Part shown: in pieces, positions 1-8,091 of the stretch | Layout of the letters: each line of letters starts with the position of its first letter | Position numbering within the stretch: the stretch's first letter is position 1 | Assembly: GCA_045614925.1 (NCBI GenBank) | Contig: JAZLDV010000074.1 | Span: forward strand, 1 to 14,250 | Source of the DNA: JAZLDV01 sp045614925 | Lineage (GTDB): Bacteria; Bacillota_I; Bacilli_A; Erysipelotrichales; Coprobacillaceae | Direction of reading: 5' to 3' | Length of the DNA: 14,250 nt | Translations under genes and position numbers: made by a program | The notes under the pieces: generated by a model | What the model was told of the DNA's origin: nothing | What the model saw: only the letters and a program-made list of their open reading frames with translations | Database searches by the model: none

Positions 1-469
1 TGCAGAAGGTGTAATGCAAACTGGATGGATCAAAGACAACAACAAATGGTACTATTTAAATAGCCATATGATGACAGGATGGCAAAAAGTTGACGGTCAA
101 TGGTATTACTTAAATAGCCATATGATCACTGGATGGTTAAACGATGGTGGTAAATGGTACTTCTTAGACTCAGCTATGAAAACTGGATGGGTTAAAGATA
201 ACGGTAAATGGTACTTCTTAGACTCTGAAATGAAAACTGGATGGATTCAAGACGGAGGCAAATGGTACTACATGAATAGCCATATGATGACTGGATGGCA
301 ACAAGTAAACGGTACATGGTATTATTTAAATAACGCTATGGTAACTGGATGGTTAAAAGTAAATGGAACTTGGTACTATTTCAATTCTAAAGGTGCAATG
401 GTAACAGGAACTGTCACTATTGATGGAAAAGTACAAAAATTTAATTCTAACGGTGCTTGGTTAGGATAA
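1..469 (+). CDS. C-terminal part of a secreted cell-wall-binding-repeat protein (5' end outside the window)
   Basis: The reading frame is open from the first complete codon (base 2) to the TAA at 467-469, so the gene starts upstream. The first ATG (14) sits inside a repeat and is not a start. The visible part is entirely tandem repeats of about 18 residues with the pattern TGW-x5-8-WYY/WYF: seven clear copies plus a degenerate last one (TGTVTIDGKVQKF). Such repeats belong to the choline-binding/CW_binding family, which holds secreted enzymes on teichoic-acid decorated walls. There is no LPXTG motif, so attachment should be non-covalent. The catalytic or other N-terminal part cannot be seen; given the next gene, a glycan-active enzyme is plausible but unproven. 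The tail is a close paralogue of residues 1871-2021 of the neighbouring giant protein. A strong terminator follows, so it is transcribed separately from the next gene. Confidence 0.85.
   Translation, partial: AEGVMQTGWIKDNNKWYYLNSHMMTGWQKVDGQWYYLNSHMITGWLNDGGKWYFLDSAMKTGWVKDNGKWYFLDSEMKTGWIQDGGKWYYMNSHMMTGWQQVNGTWYYLNNAMVTGWLKVNGTWYYFNSKGAMVTGTVTIDGKVQKFNSNGAWLG
14..469 (+). repeat. Upstream copy of a 456-base paralogous repeat-domain tail
   Basis: This stretch aligns without gaps to 6196-6651 (offset 6182). The first 78 encoded residues are identical in the two copies, and the DNA there differs at only four positions, all silent. The last 73 residues have diverged at about 18 positions. It is a protein-coding duplication, not a mobile element or CRISPR. 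Confidence 0.9.
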
Positions 470-476
470 AAATATG

Positions 477-510
477 AGACAGGATACTACTATCCTGTCT
501 TTTTTTTCTT
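477..510 (+). terminator. Rho-independent terminator after the repeat protein
   Basis: A perfect 10-bp stem (AGACAGGATA 477-486 with TATCCTGTCT 491-500) around a CTAC loop is followed at once by a T-rich run. It begins 7 bases after the stop codon and isolates the upstream gene from the promoter at 526-554. Confidence 0.95.
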
Positions 511-525
511 TTTCTTTTCATGAAG

Positions 526-554
526 TTGAAAATGCTTACAATAGTCGTTATAAT
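526..554 (+). promoter_or_regulatory. Sigma-A-type promoter of the giant glycosidase gene
   Basis: TTGAAA (526-531) and a perfect TATAAT (549-554) are separated by exactly 17 bases. Transcription should start near 561, giving a short leader of about 25 bases. The ribosome site AAAGGAG (572-578) lies 7 bases before the ATG at 586. No operator or catabolite-repression-like palindrome was evident between promoter and start. Confidence 0.85.
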
Positions 555-585
555 CTACTTGTAAAATTTTGAAAGGAGAAAAACA

Positions 586-3500
586 ATGGGAAAGAAATTT
601 ACAAAAGTTTTATTAGCTTTATCTATGTTAGTTTCTACTGTTCTTCCACAATTACAAAGTGCTTTTGCTGCTGGAGCTGAAGCTTATGTGGTTGTAGATG
701 ACACAACAACTTCTTCATCTAATGACCATTATTTTACTTTTAGCGATGCGACAAGTACTGATGGAAAAACTGGATGGGTTGCTGATACAAAAGGAACTAT
801 TGTAGATAATCAGCATGCTGATGCAGCTAAAACTCAACATTGGGTTTGGAATGAAAATTATAATGAAGCGAAAAAGCATACATATACTTTTACATTTAAA
901 GGAACTGGTGTTGAATTAGTTGGTGTTAAAAATGATGCGCAAAATACATTTAAAATGGATAATGAAAATGCTGTAACATTTGACATTAGTGGAGCTGCAA
1001 ATCAGACAACAACGTTATATTCAAGAAAAAATTTAACGTATGGAACTCATAGCGTAACAGTAACATTACCAGAAGGAGGAACTGGGTTACAAGTATGTTA
1101 TGCTAAAGTTTATGGAAATGTAGAAGAAACTACACGTATTCCATTTACGCAAACAAGTGGAGATACAAACAAATTTACTTATTCTCCAACTGGATGGAGT
1201 GCAATGGGTGGAAGTTCAGAACACGTATGGTCTGATGCACCTGGTTCAAATCCATCTGATATCTACTATGAAGTTAAATTCGTAGGGCATAAAATTGATG
1301 TTTATGCTGGTAAAAACCATCCTATGGGTATGGTTGAATATTTTGTTGATGGTGTATCTAAAGGGAAATACTCTTTATTCAATTCATCAAATATCAATTC
1401 TACATTAATTACAACAATTGATGGATTAACTGAAGGTGAACATACATTCAGAGCAGTTGCTACAGGAGAAAGAGCGTCTGGTTCTACAAATACTTTAATT
1501 GACTGTGCTGATGTTGTTGTTTACCATGCTCCATATACAATTGAAAATATTACAATTGGTGATGGAAGTGGAAAAGTAACTTTAAGTGAAGGAGCAACTC
1601 ACCAAATTACATATAATGTAACTCCATCATATGTAACAATTAATGATGCAGTATTTGCTTCTACAAATGAAAAAGTTGCAACAGTTTCTGAAACTGGATT
1701 AATTACTGCACAAGGTGTAGGAACTGCAGATATTATTATTGCTTCTGCAAAATATAATGCAACTTTAATGTATAGTGTTGAAGTCACAGCTTCTAATCCA
1801 GATATGGGTGGAAGTATTGTAGATGTTGATACACAATATACACAAGACAGATATAATGAAGTGAAAAACTTAGGTATTACATCTAAAACTTTAAATGGAT
1901 GGAAAAATGATACTGTTATTTCTGAAATTTCAATTGTTTCTAAAGGATCACGTTTAGAAAATGTTGTTGTTTCAGCAAGTGATTTAACAGGTACTAAAGG
2001 AAAAATCGATGCTGCTAATGTAGAAACTTCATTTATTAAATCTACAAAAGCATATAATGGTTCATATTTAGGTTATGGTAATCCAACAAGACCATTACCT
2101 GAAGTGACTGCTTCAAACAGATCAGAAAGTAATGATATTTTATATCAAGATGGATCTGTTCCTATGACTATTCCATTCAATAGTGTACAAAACGTATGGG
2201 TATCAATTAATATTCCTAAAGATGTAGCTGCAGGTACATATACAGGTAAAATTACTGTAAGTGCTAAAGGTGTAGATCCATTAGAATTTACATATACAGT
2301 TAATGTTGCAGATGCAACATTAAGTGATGCAAGTGAATTTGCAAATGGATTTGACATTGAATTATGGCAATATCCATATACAAGTGCTGAATATTATGGT
2401 GTAGAACCATTCTCAAAAGAACACTTAGAAATCTTAAAACCAATTATGGCTTTATACAAAAAAGTAGGTGGACATGCAATTACAACATCTATCGTTGAAG
2501 AAGCATGGAGTGGACAAACTTATAGTGCAAATTCTGTTCATTATCCATCTATGATTAAATGGATTAAAAATGGAAATACATTTACTTATGATTATACAGA
2601 TTTTGATGCATGGGTATCATTCTGTAAATCACAAGGTTTAGGAGATAAGATTGTATTATATAGTATTGCTCCATGGAATAATTCTATTGGATATTATGAA
2701 AATGGAACATTAAGATATCAATCATTTAACTTAAATTATTCTTCAGATCAGACAATCTGGAAAAACTTCTTAAAAGATTTAATTCTTCACTTAGAAGAAA
2801 AAGGATGGTTTGAAGATGCTTATATGGGTATTGATGAAAGAGGATTTAGTGCAACTGCATTTGATTTAATTGAATCAGTAAAAAATAATGACTTACCTCA
2901 TCTTCAAAAACCATTAAAAACTGCTGGTGCTATGGATAACTTTGTTAATAAATGGGACTTAGCATTACGTGTAACAGACTTAAATGTTGGAGATACAGCA
3001 GCAGCTGCTCATCCAACTGAATTTAAACAATTATTAGCAGAACGTGAAGCAAAAGGATATAGAACAACTCTTTATTCTTGTACTGAACATGCTCCTGGAC
3101 AATTCTCATTAAGTGCACCAGTAGAAAGTTATTGGGCAATCTTAAATGCAGGAAAAATGGGAACTGCTGGATTCTTACGTTGGGCATATGATGCTTGGGT
3201 AGCAAATCCATTAGAGGATACAACACATAATGCATTTGAAGCTGGAGACTGTTTCTTAGTATATCCAAGTGAAAAAGATGCTGCAGTTAAAACTGTTCAT
3301 AGTTCTGTAAGATTAGAACGTTTAGCTGAAGGTGTAAGAGATGTAAATAAATTAATGTTAATGGTTAAAGATGTTCCTGCTTTACAAGCTAAAGTGGATG
3401 AAGTATATGCATCAATCCAATTTGCATTAAAAACACAAAGAAATTATTTAACTGATGCACAAGTTCAACAATTAATTAATGAAACAGCATCATTTAAAGA

Positions 3501-6500
3501 AAAATTAAATAATTTAACTCAAGAATATATTGTATTAAAACAAGGTGGAACTGATAAAGTTGACTATGTTGAAATTACAGCACAAACAAAAACAATTGAA
3601 ACAGGTGCAACATTACAATTAAATGCAACTGTTTTACCAAGTAATGTATTTGATAATACAGTAACTTGGACTTCATCTAATGATAAAGTAGCAACTGTTG
3701 ATGCACGTGGAGTTGTAACTGGAAAAACTCCAGGAAGTGTAACAATTACAGCAACTTCTAACTTAGATGCAACTAAAAAAGCAACAGTAACAATTACTGT
3801 AAAAACAAAAGAAATTGATAGCAGTAAATTAGTTTCATATTACTCATTTGATGATGTGAGTGGAACAACAGTTAAAGATAGCTGGGGAACTCGTAATGGT
3901 AAATTACAAGGTAGTGCAGCTATTGAAAAAGGTAAAGGTGGAAATGCATTATATGTAACAACTCCTTTAGAAGGTATGAAATTAGAAGGAAGTTCAGGAT
4001 TAGGAAAAACTTGGACAATTTCTTATTGGGTAAAAGCAACAACTGACTTTGATAAAAAAATCTGTGAATTAATGGATAGTACTCAAAGTTATGCATTCTC
4101 AATGAAAATGGATACTTCACGTGAATCAGGATTCAGAGTAGGTACTGGTAGTGGAGATGTGTTAACAATTAAATATGGATTCGCTAAAGATAACTGGTAT
4201 CATATGACTTGGACACAAGATACTACTGATGGTATCTCAATGTATGTCAATGGTGTAAAAGTTGCATCTAATAACTGGACTGCATCTAGAAATATTAAAG
4301 CACCTATTGATATTATTGGTGGTGTAGGATTTACTGGTTATATTGATGAAGTAAAAGTATATAACTGTGTATTAACTGCAGAAGAAATTCAAGCAGGTAT
4401 GTTAGTAAACGGTATTACTGTTGCTAGCAACAATGTTAATATGAATGTTGGTGAAACTTATTCATTAGATGCAGTATTAGTATCTGATAAAGAAGATAAG
4501 ACATTAACTTATAGTTCTGATCAAAGTGATATTGTATCAGTTGATGAAAATGGTGTATTAACAGCTCATAAAAAAGGAACTGCTATTATTACTGTTGAAA
4601 ATAAAGCAGGTGGATTTGTTGAATATGTTACAGTTAACGCAACTAAGTTAATCTATGCTCAAAACACATTACCTGTTTACATGTTAAATGAAAAATATGT
4701 AACTGATATTGATAATCCAAAAGATGATCCAAATAGAACAAATAAATATTTAGGTCAGCCAGATATGGTGCGTACTGCATCAGGACGTTTAATTACAGCT
4801 TATCCTAATGGACATGGTAAAGGACCTCTTATCATGCAAATTAGTGATAATGAAGGTGAAAGCTGGACTATGAAAAAAGATATCCCAACATCTTGGGCAG
4901 GTTCACAAGAAACACCAACATTATATGTATTAAATGTAACAGTAAATGGAAAACAAATTGAAAGAATTATCTTAGTAACTGCATGTCCTGGATGGGGAAC
5001 TGATAGTAATGGTAACCAATACGGATGGAATATGTCATACTCTGATGATAATGGTGATACATGGACTGAATATGAACATTACTGGAGTGAAGTAGCTCCT
5101 GGAGATACAAATGACTGTATCGTTGCTATGTCAAGTTTAGTTCAATTAAAAGATGAAAATGGTAACTATGTTGAACAATGGATGGGTAACTTTCATAATT
5201 ATCAATATGTTAACTATAAAACTATTTTAACATTTGATGAAGATGGTACTCCACATTGGTCACAACCTGAAACTTATTTAAGTGAATACAGAAGTATTGA
5301 ATCTACATATCAAATGTGTGAAATTGGTATGTTCAGATCACCTGATGGAAAACGTATTGTTGGTTTAGCAAGATCACAATCACATAACAATCCTTCAACA
5401 TTAATCTATTCTGATGACGAAGGAAAAACATGGTCTAAACCAATGGATTTACCTGGTACATTAGCAGGTGAAAGACATAAAGCTGTATATGATCCAATCA
5501 GTGGAAGATTAGTTATTACATTTAGAGAAATTAGTTTCGACTTAAATGGAAATAATCAGTTTGATGGAAATAGCGACTGGATCTGTGAAGACTGGGGAAT
5601 TTGGGTTGGAACTTATGAAGACTTAATGAACCAAGAAGAAGGTCAATATAGAATTCGTATTGCAGAAGACTGGGTACAAAATGCGAAAAAAGGTGATACT
5701 GGTTATGCTGGTATTGTCGTATTAGAAGATGGAACATTCATTATGGATTCTTATGGTCACTGGGATAAAGCATATTCTGAAAGTTATGGTGGATCTGTAA
5801 CTAGTGACTTGTGTTATATCAAACAAGCTAAATTTAAATTAGGTGAGTTTGAAAATGATTATGGATTAATTGATTACAATGAATTAGATGTAGCAATTAG
5901 AGAAGCAGATGCATTAGATTTATCAAAATATGATGAAGCAGATGCAAATGCATTTATTGAATTGTTAGCACAAGTTGTAGCATTAAGAAATGGTCATTAT
6001 GCTGCACAAATTCAAGTTGATGAAGCAGTAAAATTATTAACTGATGCAATGGAAGACTTAACTGAAAAAGCTGAACCAGCTAAAAACGGTTGGGAAAAAG
6101 TTGATGAAAAATGGTACTTCTACGTAGATGGTGTTGCACAAACTGGATGGGTTAAAGATGCTGGAAAATGGTACTTTATGGATGAATCTGGTGTAATGCA
6201 AACTGGATGGATCAAAGACAACAACAAATGGTACTATTTAAATAGTCATATGATGACTGGATGGCAAAAAGTAGACGGTCAATGGTATTACTTAAATAGC
6301 CATATGATCACTGGATGGTTAAACGATGGTGGTAAATGGTACTTCTTAGACTCAGCTATGAAAACTGGATGGGTTAAAGATAACGGTAAATGGTATTTCT
6401 TAGACTCTGAAATGAAAACTGGATGGATTTTAGACGCAGGCAAATGGTACTACATGAATAGCCATATGATGAGTGGTTGGCAAAAAGTAAACGGTACATG

Positions 6501-6651
6501 GTATTATTTAAATAACGATATGGTTATTGGTTGGTTAAAAGTAGGAGAAATTTGGTACTATTTCACAGATAACGCTGGAATGGTAACAGGTAATGTGACT
6601 ATTAACGGAAAAGTTCAAAAATTCTCATCAACTGGTGCTTGGTTAGGATAA
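586..6651 (+). CDS. Giant secreted multidomain glycosidase: GH123/DUF4091-like domain plus BNR sialidase-like propeller, wall-anchored by choline-binding-like repeats
   Basis: 2021 residues. Residues 1-28 form a signal peptide (KK, hydrophobic core, cleavage near AFA|AG). Domains in order: two beta-sandwich modules (about 34-178 and 180-315); Big_2 (317-402); a GH123/DUF4091-type unit, with accessory sandwich about 410-580 and barrel about 585-930; Big_2 (990-1074); LamG-like lectin fold (1079-1271); Big_2 (1272-1354); BNR propeller (about 1356-1750) with Asp boxes at 1420-1427, 1486-1493 and 1609-1616; FIVAR-like helices (about 1764-1828); ten GW/WYY repeats (1835-2021, the last degenerate). 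D750-E751 match the Asp-Glu pair that GH123 beta-N-acetylgalactosaminidases use for substrate-assisted catalysis. The propeller has GQP (1390-1392) where GH33 sialidases have the RIP arginine; R1396, R1630, R1647 and Y1707 are other possible active-site residues. Inferred role: hydrolysis of host GalNAc-containing and possibly sialylated glycans at the cell surface. Domain folds are fairly sure; substrates are not. Confidence 0.85.
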   Translation: MGKKFTKVLLALSMLVSTVLPQLQSAFAAGAEAYVVVDDTTTSSSNDHYFTFSDATSTDGKTGWVADTKGTIVDNQHADAAKTQHWVWNENYNEAKKHTYTFTFKGTGVELVGVKNDAQNTFKMDNENAVTFDISGAANQTTTLYSRKNLTYGTHSVTVTLPEGGTGLQVCYAKVYGNVEETTRIPFTQTSGDTNKFTYSPTGWSAMGGSSEHVWSDAPGSNPSDIYYEVKFVGHKIDVYAGKNHPMGMVEYFVDGVSKGKYSLFNSSNINSTLITTIDGLTEGEHTFRAVATGERASGSTNTLIDCADVVVYHAPYTIENITIGDGSGKVTLSEGATHQITYNVTPSYVTINDAVFASTNEKVATVSETGLITAQGVGTADIIIASAKYNATLMYSVEVTASNPDMGGSIVDVDTQYTQDRYNEVKNLGITSKTLNGWKNDTVISEISIVSKGSRLENVVVSASDLTGTKGKIDAANVETSFIKSTKAYNGSYLGYGNPTRPLPEVTASNRSESNDILYQDGSVPMTIPFNSVQNVWVSINIPKDVAAGTYTGKITVSAKGVDPLEFTYTVNVADATLSDASEFANGFDIELWQYPYTSAEYYGVEPFSKEHLEILKPIMALYKKVGGHAITTSIVEEAWSGQTYSANSVHYPSMIKWIKNGNTFTYDYTDFDAWVSFCKSQGLGDKIVLYSIAPWNNSIGYYENGTLRYQSFNLNYSSDQTIWKNFLKDLILHLEEKGWFEDAYMGIDERGFSATAFDLIESVKNNDLPHLQKPLKTAGAMDNFVNKWDLALRVTDLNVGDTAAAAHPTEFKQLLAEREAKGYRTTLYSCTEHAPGQFSLSAPVESYWAILNAGKMGTAGFLRWAYDAWVANPLEDTTHNAFEAGDCFLVYPSEKDAAVKTVHSSVRLERLAEGVRDVNKLMLMVKDVPALQAKVDEVYASIQFALKTQRNYLTDAQVQQLINETASFKEKLNNLTQEYIVLKQGGTDKVDYVEITAQTKTIETGATLQLNATVLPSNVFDNTVTWTSSNDKVATVDARGVVTGKTPGSVTITATSNLDATKKATVTITVKTKEIDSSKLVSYYSFDDVSGTTVKDSWGTRNGKLQGSAAIEKGKGGNALYVTTPLEGMKLEGSSGLGKTWTISYWVKATTDFDKKICELMDSTQSYAFSMKMDTSRESGFRVGTGSGDVLTIKYGFAKDNWYHMTWTQDTTDGISMYVNGVKVASNNWTASRNIKAPIDIIGGVGFTGYIDEVKVYNCVLTAEEIQAGMLVNGITVASNNVNMNVGETYSLDAVLVSDKEDKTLTYSSDQSDIVSVDENGVLTAHKKGTAIITVENKAGGFVEYVTVNATKLIYAQNTLPVYMLNEKYVTDIDNPKDDPNRTNKYLGQPDMVRTASGRLITAYPNGHGKGPLIMQISDNEGESWTMKKDIPTSWAGSQETPTLYVLNVTVNGKQIERIILVTACPGWGTDSNGNQYGWNMSYSDDNGDTWTEYEHYWSEVAPGDTNDCIVAMSSLVQLKDENGNYVEQWMGNFHNYQYVNYKTILTFDEDGTPHWSQPETYLSEYRSIESTYQMCEIGMFRSPDGKRIVGLARSQSHNNPSTLIYSDDEGKTWSKPMDLPGTLAGERHKAVYDPISGRLVITFREISFDLNGNNQFDGNSDWICEDWGIWVGTYEDLMNQEEGQYRIRIAEDWVQNAKKGDTGYAGIVVLEDGTFIMDSYGHWDKAYSESYGGSVTSDLCYIKQAKFKLGEFENDYGLIDYNELDVAIREADALDLSKYDEADANAFIELLAQVVALRNGHYAAQIQVDEAVKLLTDAMEDLTEKAEPAKNGWEKVDEKWYFYVDGVAQTGWVKDAGKWYFMDESGVMQTGWIKDNNKWYYLNSHMMTGWQKVDGQWYYLNSHMITGWLNDGGKWYFLDSAMKTGWVKDNGKWYFLDSEMKTGWILDAGKWYYMNSHMMSGWQKVNGTWYYLNNDMVIGWLKVGEIWYYFTDNAGMVTGNVTINGKVQKFSSTGAWLG
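6196..6651 (+). repeat. Downstream copy of the paralogous wall-binding tail
   Basis: This encodes residues 1871-2021 of the giant protein and pairs codon for codon with 14-469. The preceding 6088-6195 adds two further GW repeats. The near-identical first half and diverged second half suggest recent conversion or recombination between neighbouring genes. Confidence 0.9.
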
Positions 6652-6659
6652 AAAGAAGG

Positions 6660-6684
6660 GCAGAACGAAAGTTCTGCTTTTTTC
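6660..6684 (+). terminator. Rho-independent terminator of the giant glycosidase gene
   Basis: The stem GCAGAAC (6660-6666) pairs with GTTCTGC (6671-6677) around a GAAA tetraloop and is followed by TTTTTTC. It lies 8 bases after the stop codon. Confidence 0.92.
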
Positions 6685-6706
6685 TTTGTAATCAAAAAGC
6701 ATTGGT

Positions 6707-6741
6707 TATATGATTAATGATTGTTCTTTATAAATCATATA
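6707..6741. repeat. Inverted repeat in the intergenic region before mnmA
   Basis: TATATGATT (6707-6715) and AATCATATA (6733-6741) are perfect inverted 9-mers separated by 17 bases. The arms are very AT-rich, so the hairpin would be weak and the match may be partly compositional. There is no T-run after it. Confidence 0.45.
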
Positions 6742-6806
6742 CAGGTATTTCATTTCAAAAAAATTTTCTAATATTTTTTCTAAATCTAATAATTCTTTTT
6801 TTACTA

Positions 6807-6841
6807 TATAAACTGATTTACTAAGAAGTAAATCGTTTATA
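6807..6841. repeat. Long AT-rich hairpin upstream of mnmA
   Basis: TATAAAC plus GATTTACT (6807-6813, 6815-6822) pair fully with AGTAAATC plus GTTTATA (6827-6841). This makes a 15-bp stem with one bulged T (6814) and an AAGA loop. No U-tract follows on either strand, so it is not a standard terminator. It may be a protein-binding dyad, an mRNA leader structure (if transcription starts upstream of it) or a relic. The whole 6652-6957 gap (306 bases) holds the terminator, the two inverted repeats and promoter candidates; I see no gene in it. Confidence 0.6.
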
Positions 6842-6905
6842 AATGTATAAAAATGATAACTGATTTGATGAATAATTTAACCCGTATAATTTTTCTAATT
6901 ATATC

Positions 6906-6934
6906 TTTATAATCAAATAAAAAAGTGTTATTAT
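6906..6934 (+). promoter_or_regulatory. Likely promoter of the mnmA-recD2 operon
   Basis: TTTATA (6906-6911) and TATTAT (6929-6934) lie 17 bases apart, a fair but not strong sigma-A match just before the ribosome site GAGGTG (6947-6952). A perfect TATAAT at 6885-6890 is an alternative -10, but its nearest -35-like sequence (TTGATG, 6865-6870) is only 14 bases away. Which one is used cannot be settled by eye. Confidence 0.45.
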
Positions 6935-6957
6935 AGTAGGGCAAAAGAGGTGGAAAA

Positions 6958-8091
6958 ATGGCTAAAAGAGTAGTGTTAGGATTAAGTGGTGGAGTGGATA
7001 GTGCTGTTGCTGCTTATTTATTAAAACAACAAGGATATGAAGTAATCGCTGTATTTATGCGTAACTGGGATTCTTCTTTAAATAATGATATTTTAGGAAA
7101 TCCTACAAATAATAATGATATCTGTCCTCAAGAAGAGGATTATAATGATGCAATTAAAGTTGCTAAACATTTAGGTATTGAACTTAGACGTGTAGATTTT
7201 ATTAAAGAATATTGGGATCATGTATTTACATATTTCTTAGAAGAATATGCAAAAGGAAGAACACCAAATCCTGATATCTTATGTAATAAACATATTAAAT
7301 TCAAAGCATTCTTAGATTATGCTAAATCTATTGATGCAGATTATATCGCAACTGGACATTATGCAAGAGTTGAACATCATGAAGGTGAAGATTCTGTTAT
7401 GTTAAGAGGTGTAGATGGAAATAAAGATCAGACATATTTCTTATGTCAGTTAAATCAGTCTCAATTACAGGCTTCATTGTTCCCAGTAGGGGAATTAACT
7501 AAACCTGAAGTAAGACAATTAGCAATTGATTTAGAAATTCCAGTTGCTCATAAAAAAGATAGTACAGGAATCTGTTTTATTGGAGAAAGAGATTTCAGAG
7601 AATTCTTAAAGAACTATATTCCTGCTAAACCAGGAAAAATGCAAGATATCCAAAGTGGTAAAATCATTGGTGAACACCAAGGAATTATGTACTATACAAT
7701 TGGTCAAAGAAAAGGTTTAAATATTGGTGGACCAGGTGAAGCATGGTTCGTTGTAGGGAAAAACTATGATGAAAATATTCTTTATATCTGCCAAGGTGAT
7801 CAAAATGACTGGTTAATGAGTGATGGTGCATTAATTACTGATGTGAATTGGGTACCAAGTGTTAAACCAGTAGGTGAAATGGATTGTACAGCAAAATTCA
7901 GATATAGACAAAAAGATAATGATGTTTCTATTCGTTTTATTGATGAAACAACAGTTTATGTTTCATTTAAACATTTAGTTAAATCAGTAACTCCAGGTCA
8001 AGCTGCAGTATTCTATGATGGAGATGTATGTTTAGGTGGAGGAACTATTGAAAAAGTTTATAAAAATAACGAGGAGATTACTTATTTATAA
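6958..8091 (+). CDS. mnmA: tRNA-specific 2-thiouridylase MnmA
   Basis: 377 residues, the usual family length. The enzyme adenylates and thiolates U34 (s2U34) in the Lys, Glu and Gln tRNAs in the cytoplasm, with sulfur supplied by a cysteine desulfurase, which is not in this window. The PP-loop SGGVDS (10-15) marks the ATP pyrophosphatase fold. The two catalytic cysteines are in the expected contexts: C109 in NPDILCNK and C206 in DSTGICFIGERDF. ATGHYARV and the IGQRKGLNIGG segment are also typical. The start is fixed by GAGGTG five bases upstream and by the conserved beginning of the PP-loop domain. Its stop overlaps the recD2 start by one base (TAATG). This partnering of mnmA with recD2 matches the order known in Firmicutes such as Bacillus, where mnmA/trmU lies close to yrrC. 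Confidence 0.97.
   Translation: MAKRVVLGLSGGVDSAVAAYLLKQQGYEVIAVFMRNWDSSLNNDILGNPTNNNDICPQEEDYNDAIKVAKHLGIELRRVDFIKEYWDHVFTYFLEEYAKGRTPNPDILCNKHIKFKAFLDYAKSIDADYIATGHYARVEHHEGEDSVMLRGVDGNKDQTYFLCQLNQSQLQASLFPVGELTKPEVRQLAIDLEIPVAHKKDSTGICFIGERDFREFLKNYIPAKPGKMQDIQSGKIIGEHQGIMYYTIGQRKGLNIGGPGEAWFVVGKNYDENILYICQGDQNDWLMSDGALITDVNWVPSVKPVGEMDCTAKFRYRQKDNDVSIRFIDETTVYVSFKHLVKSVTPGQAAVFYDGDVCLGGGTIEKVYKNNEEITYL

Noticed and set aside
14..469. A complete 151-residue gene starting at the ATG at 14
   Set aside because: The frame is open upstream of that ATG, there is no ribosome site, and the aligned residue in the paralogue is internal to a repeat array.
1599..5737. Five minus-strand open frames of 62-81 codons inside the giant gene
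   Set aside because: They lie antisense to clear protein domains, lack ribosome sites and have low-complexity composition, so they are shadows of AT-rich coding DNA.
6088..6651. CRISPR-like or satellite repeats
   Set aside because: The repeats are in-frame GW/WYY protein repeats with varied DNA sequence and no uniform spacers.
6685..6957. Riboswitch or T-box leader before mnmA
   Set aside because: No T-box motif, conserved aptamer pieces or terminator with U-run were found; only AT-rich hairpins are visible.
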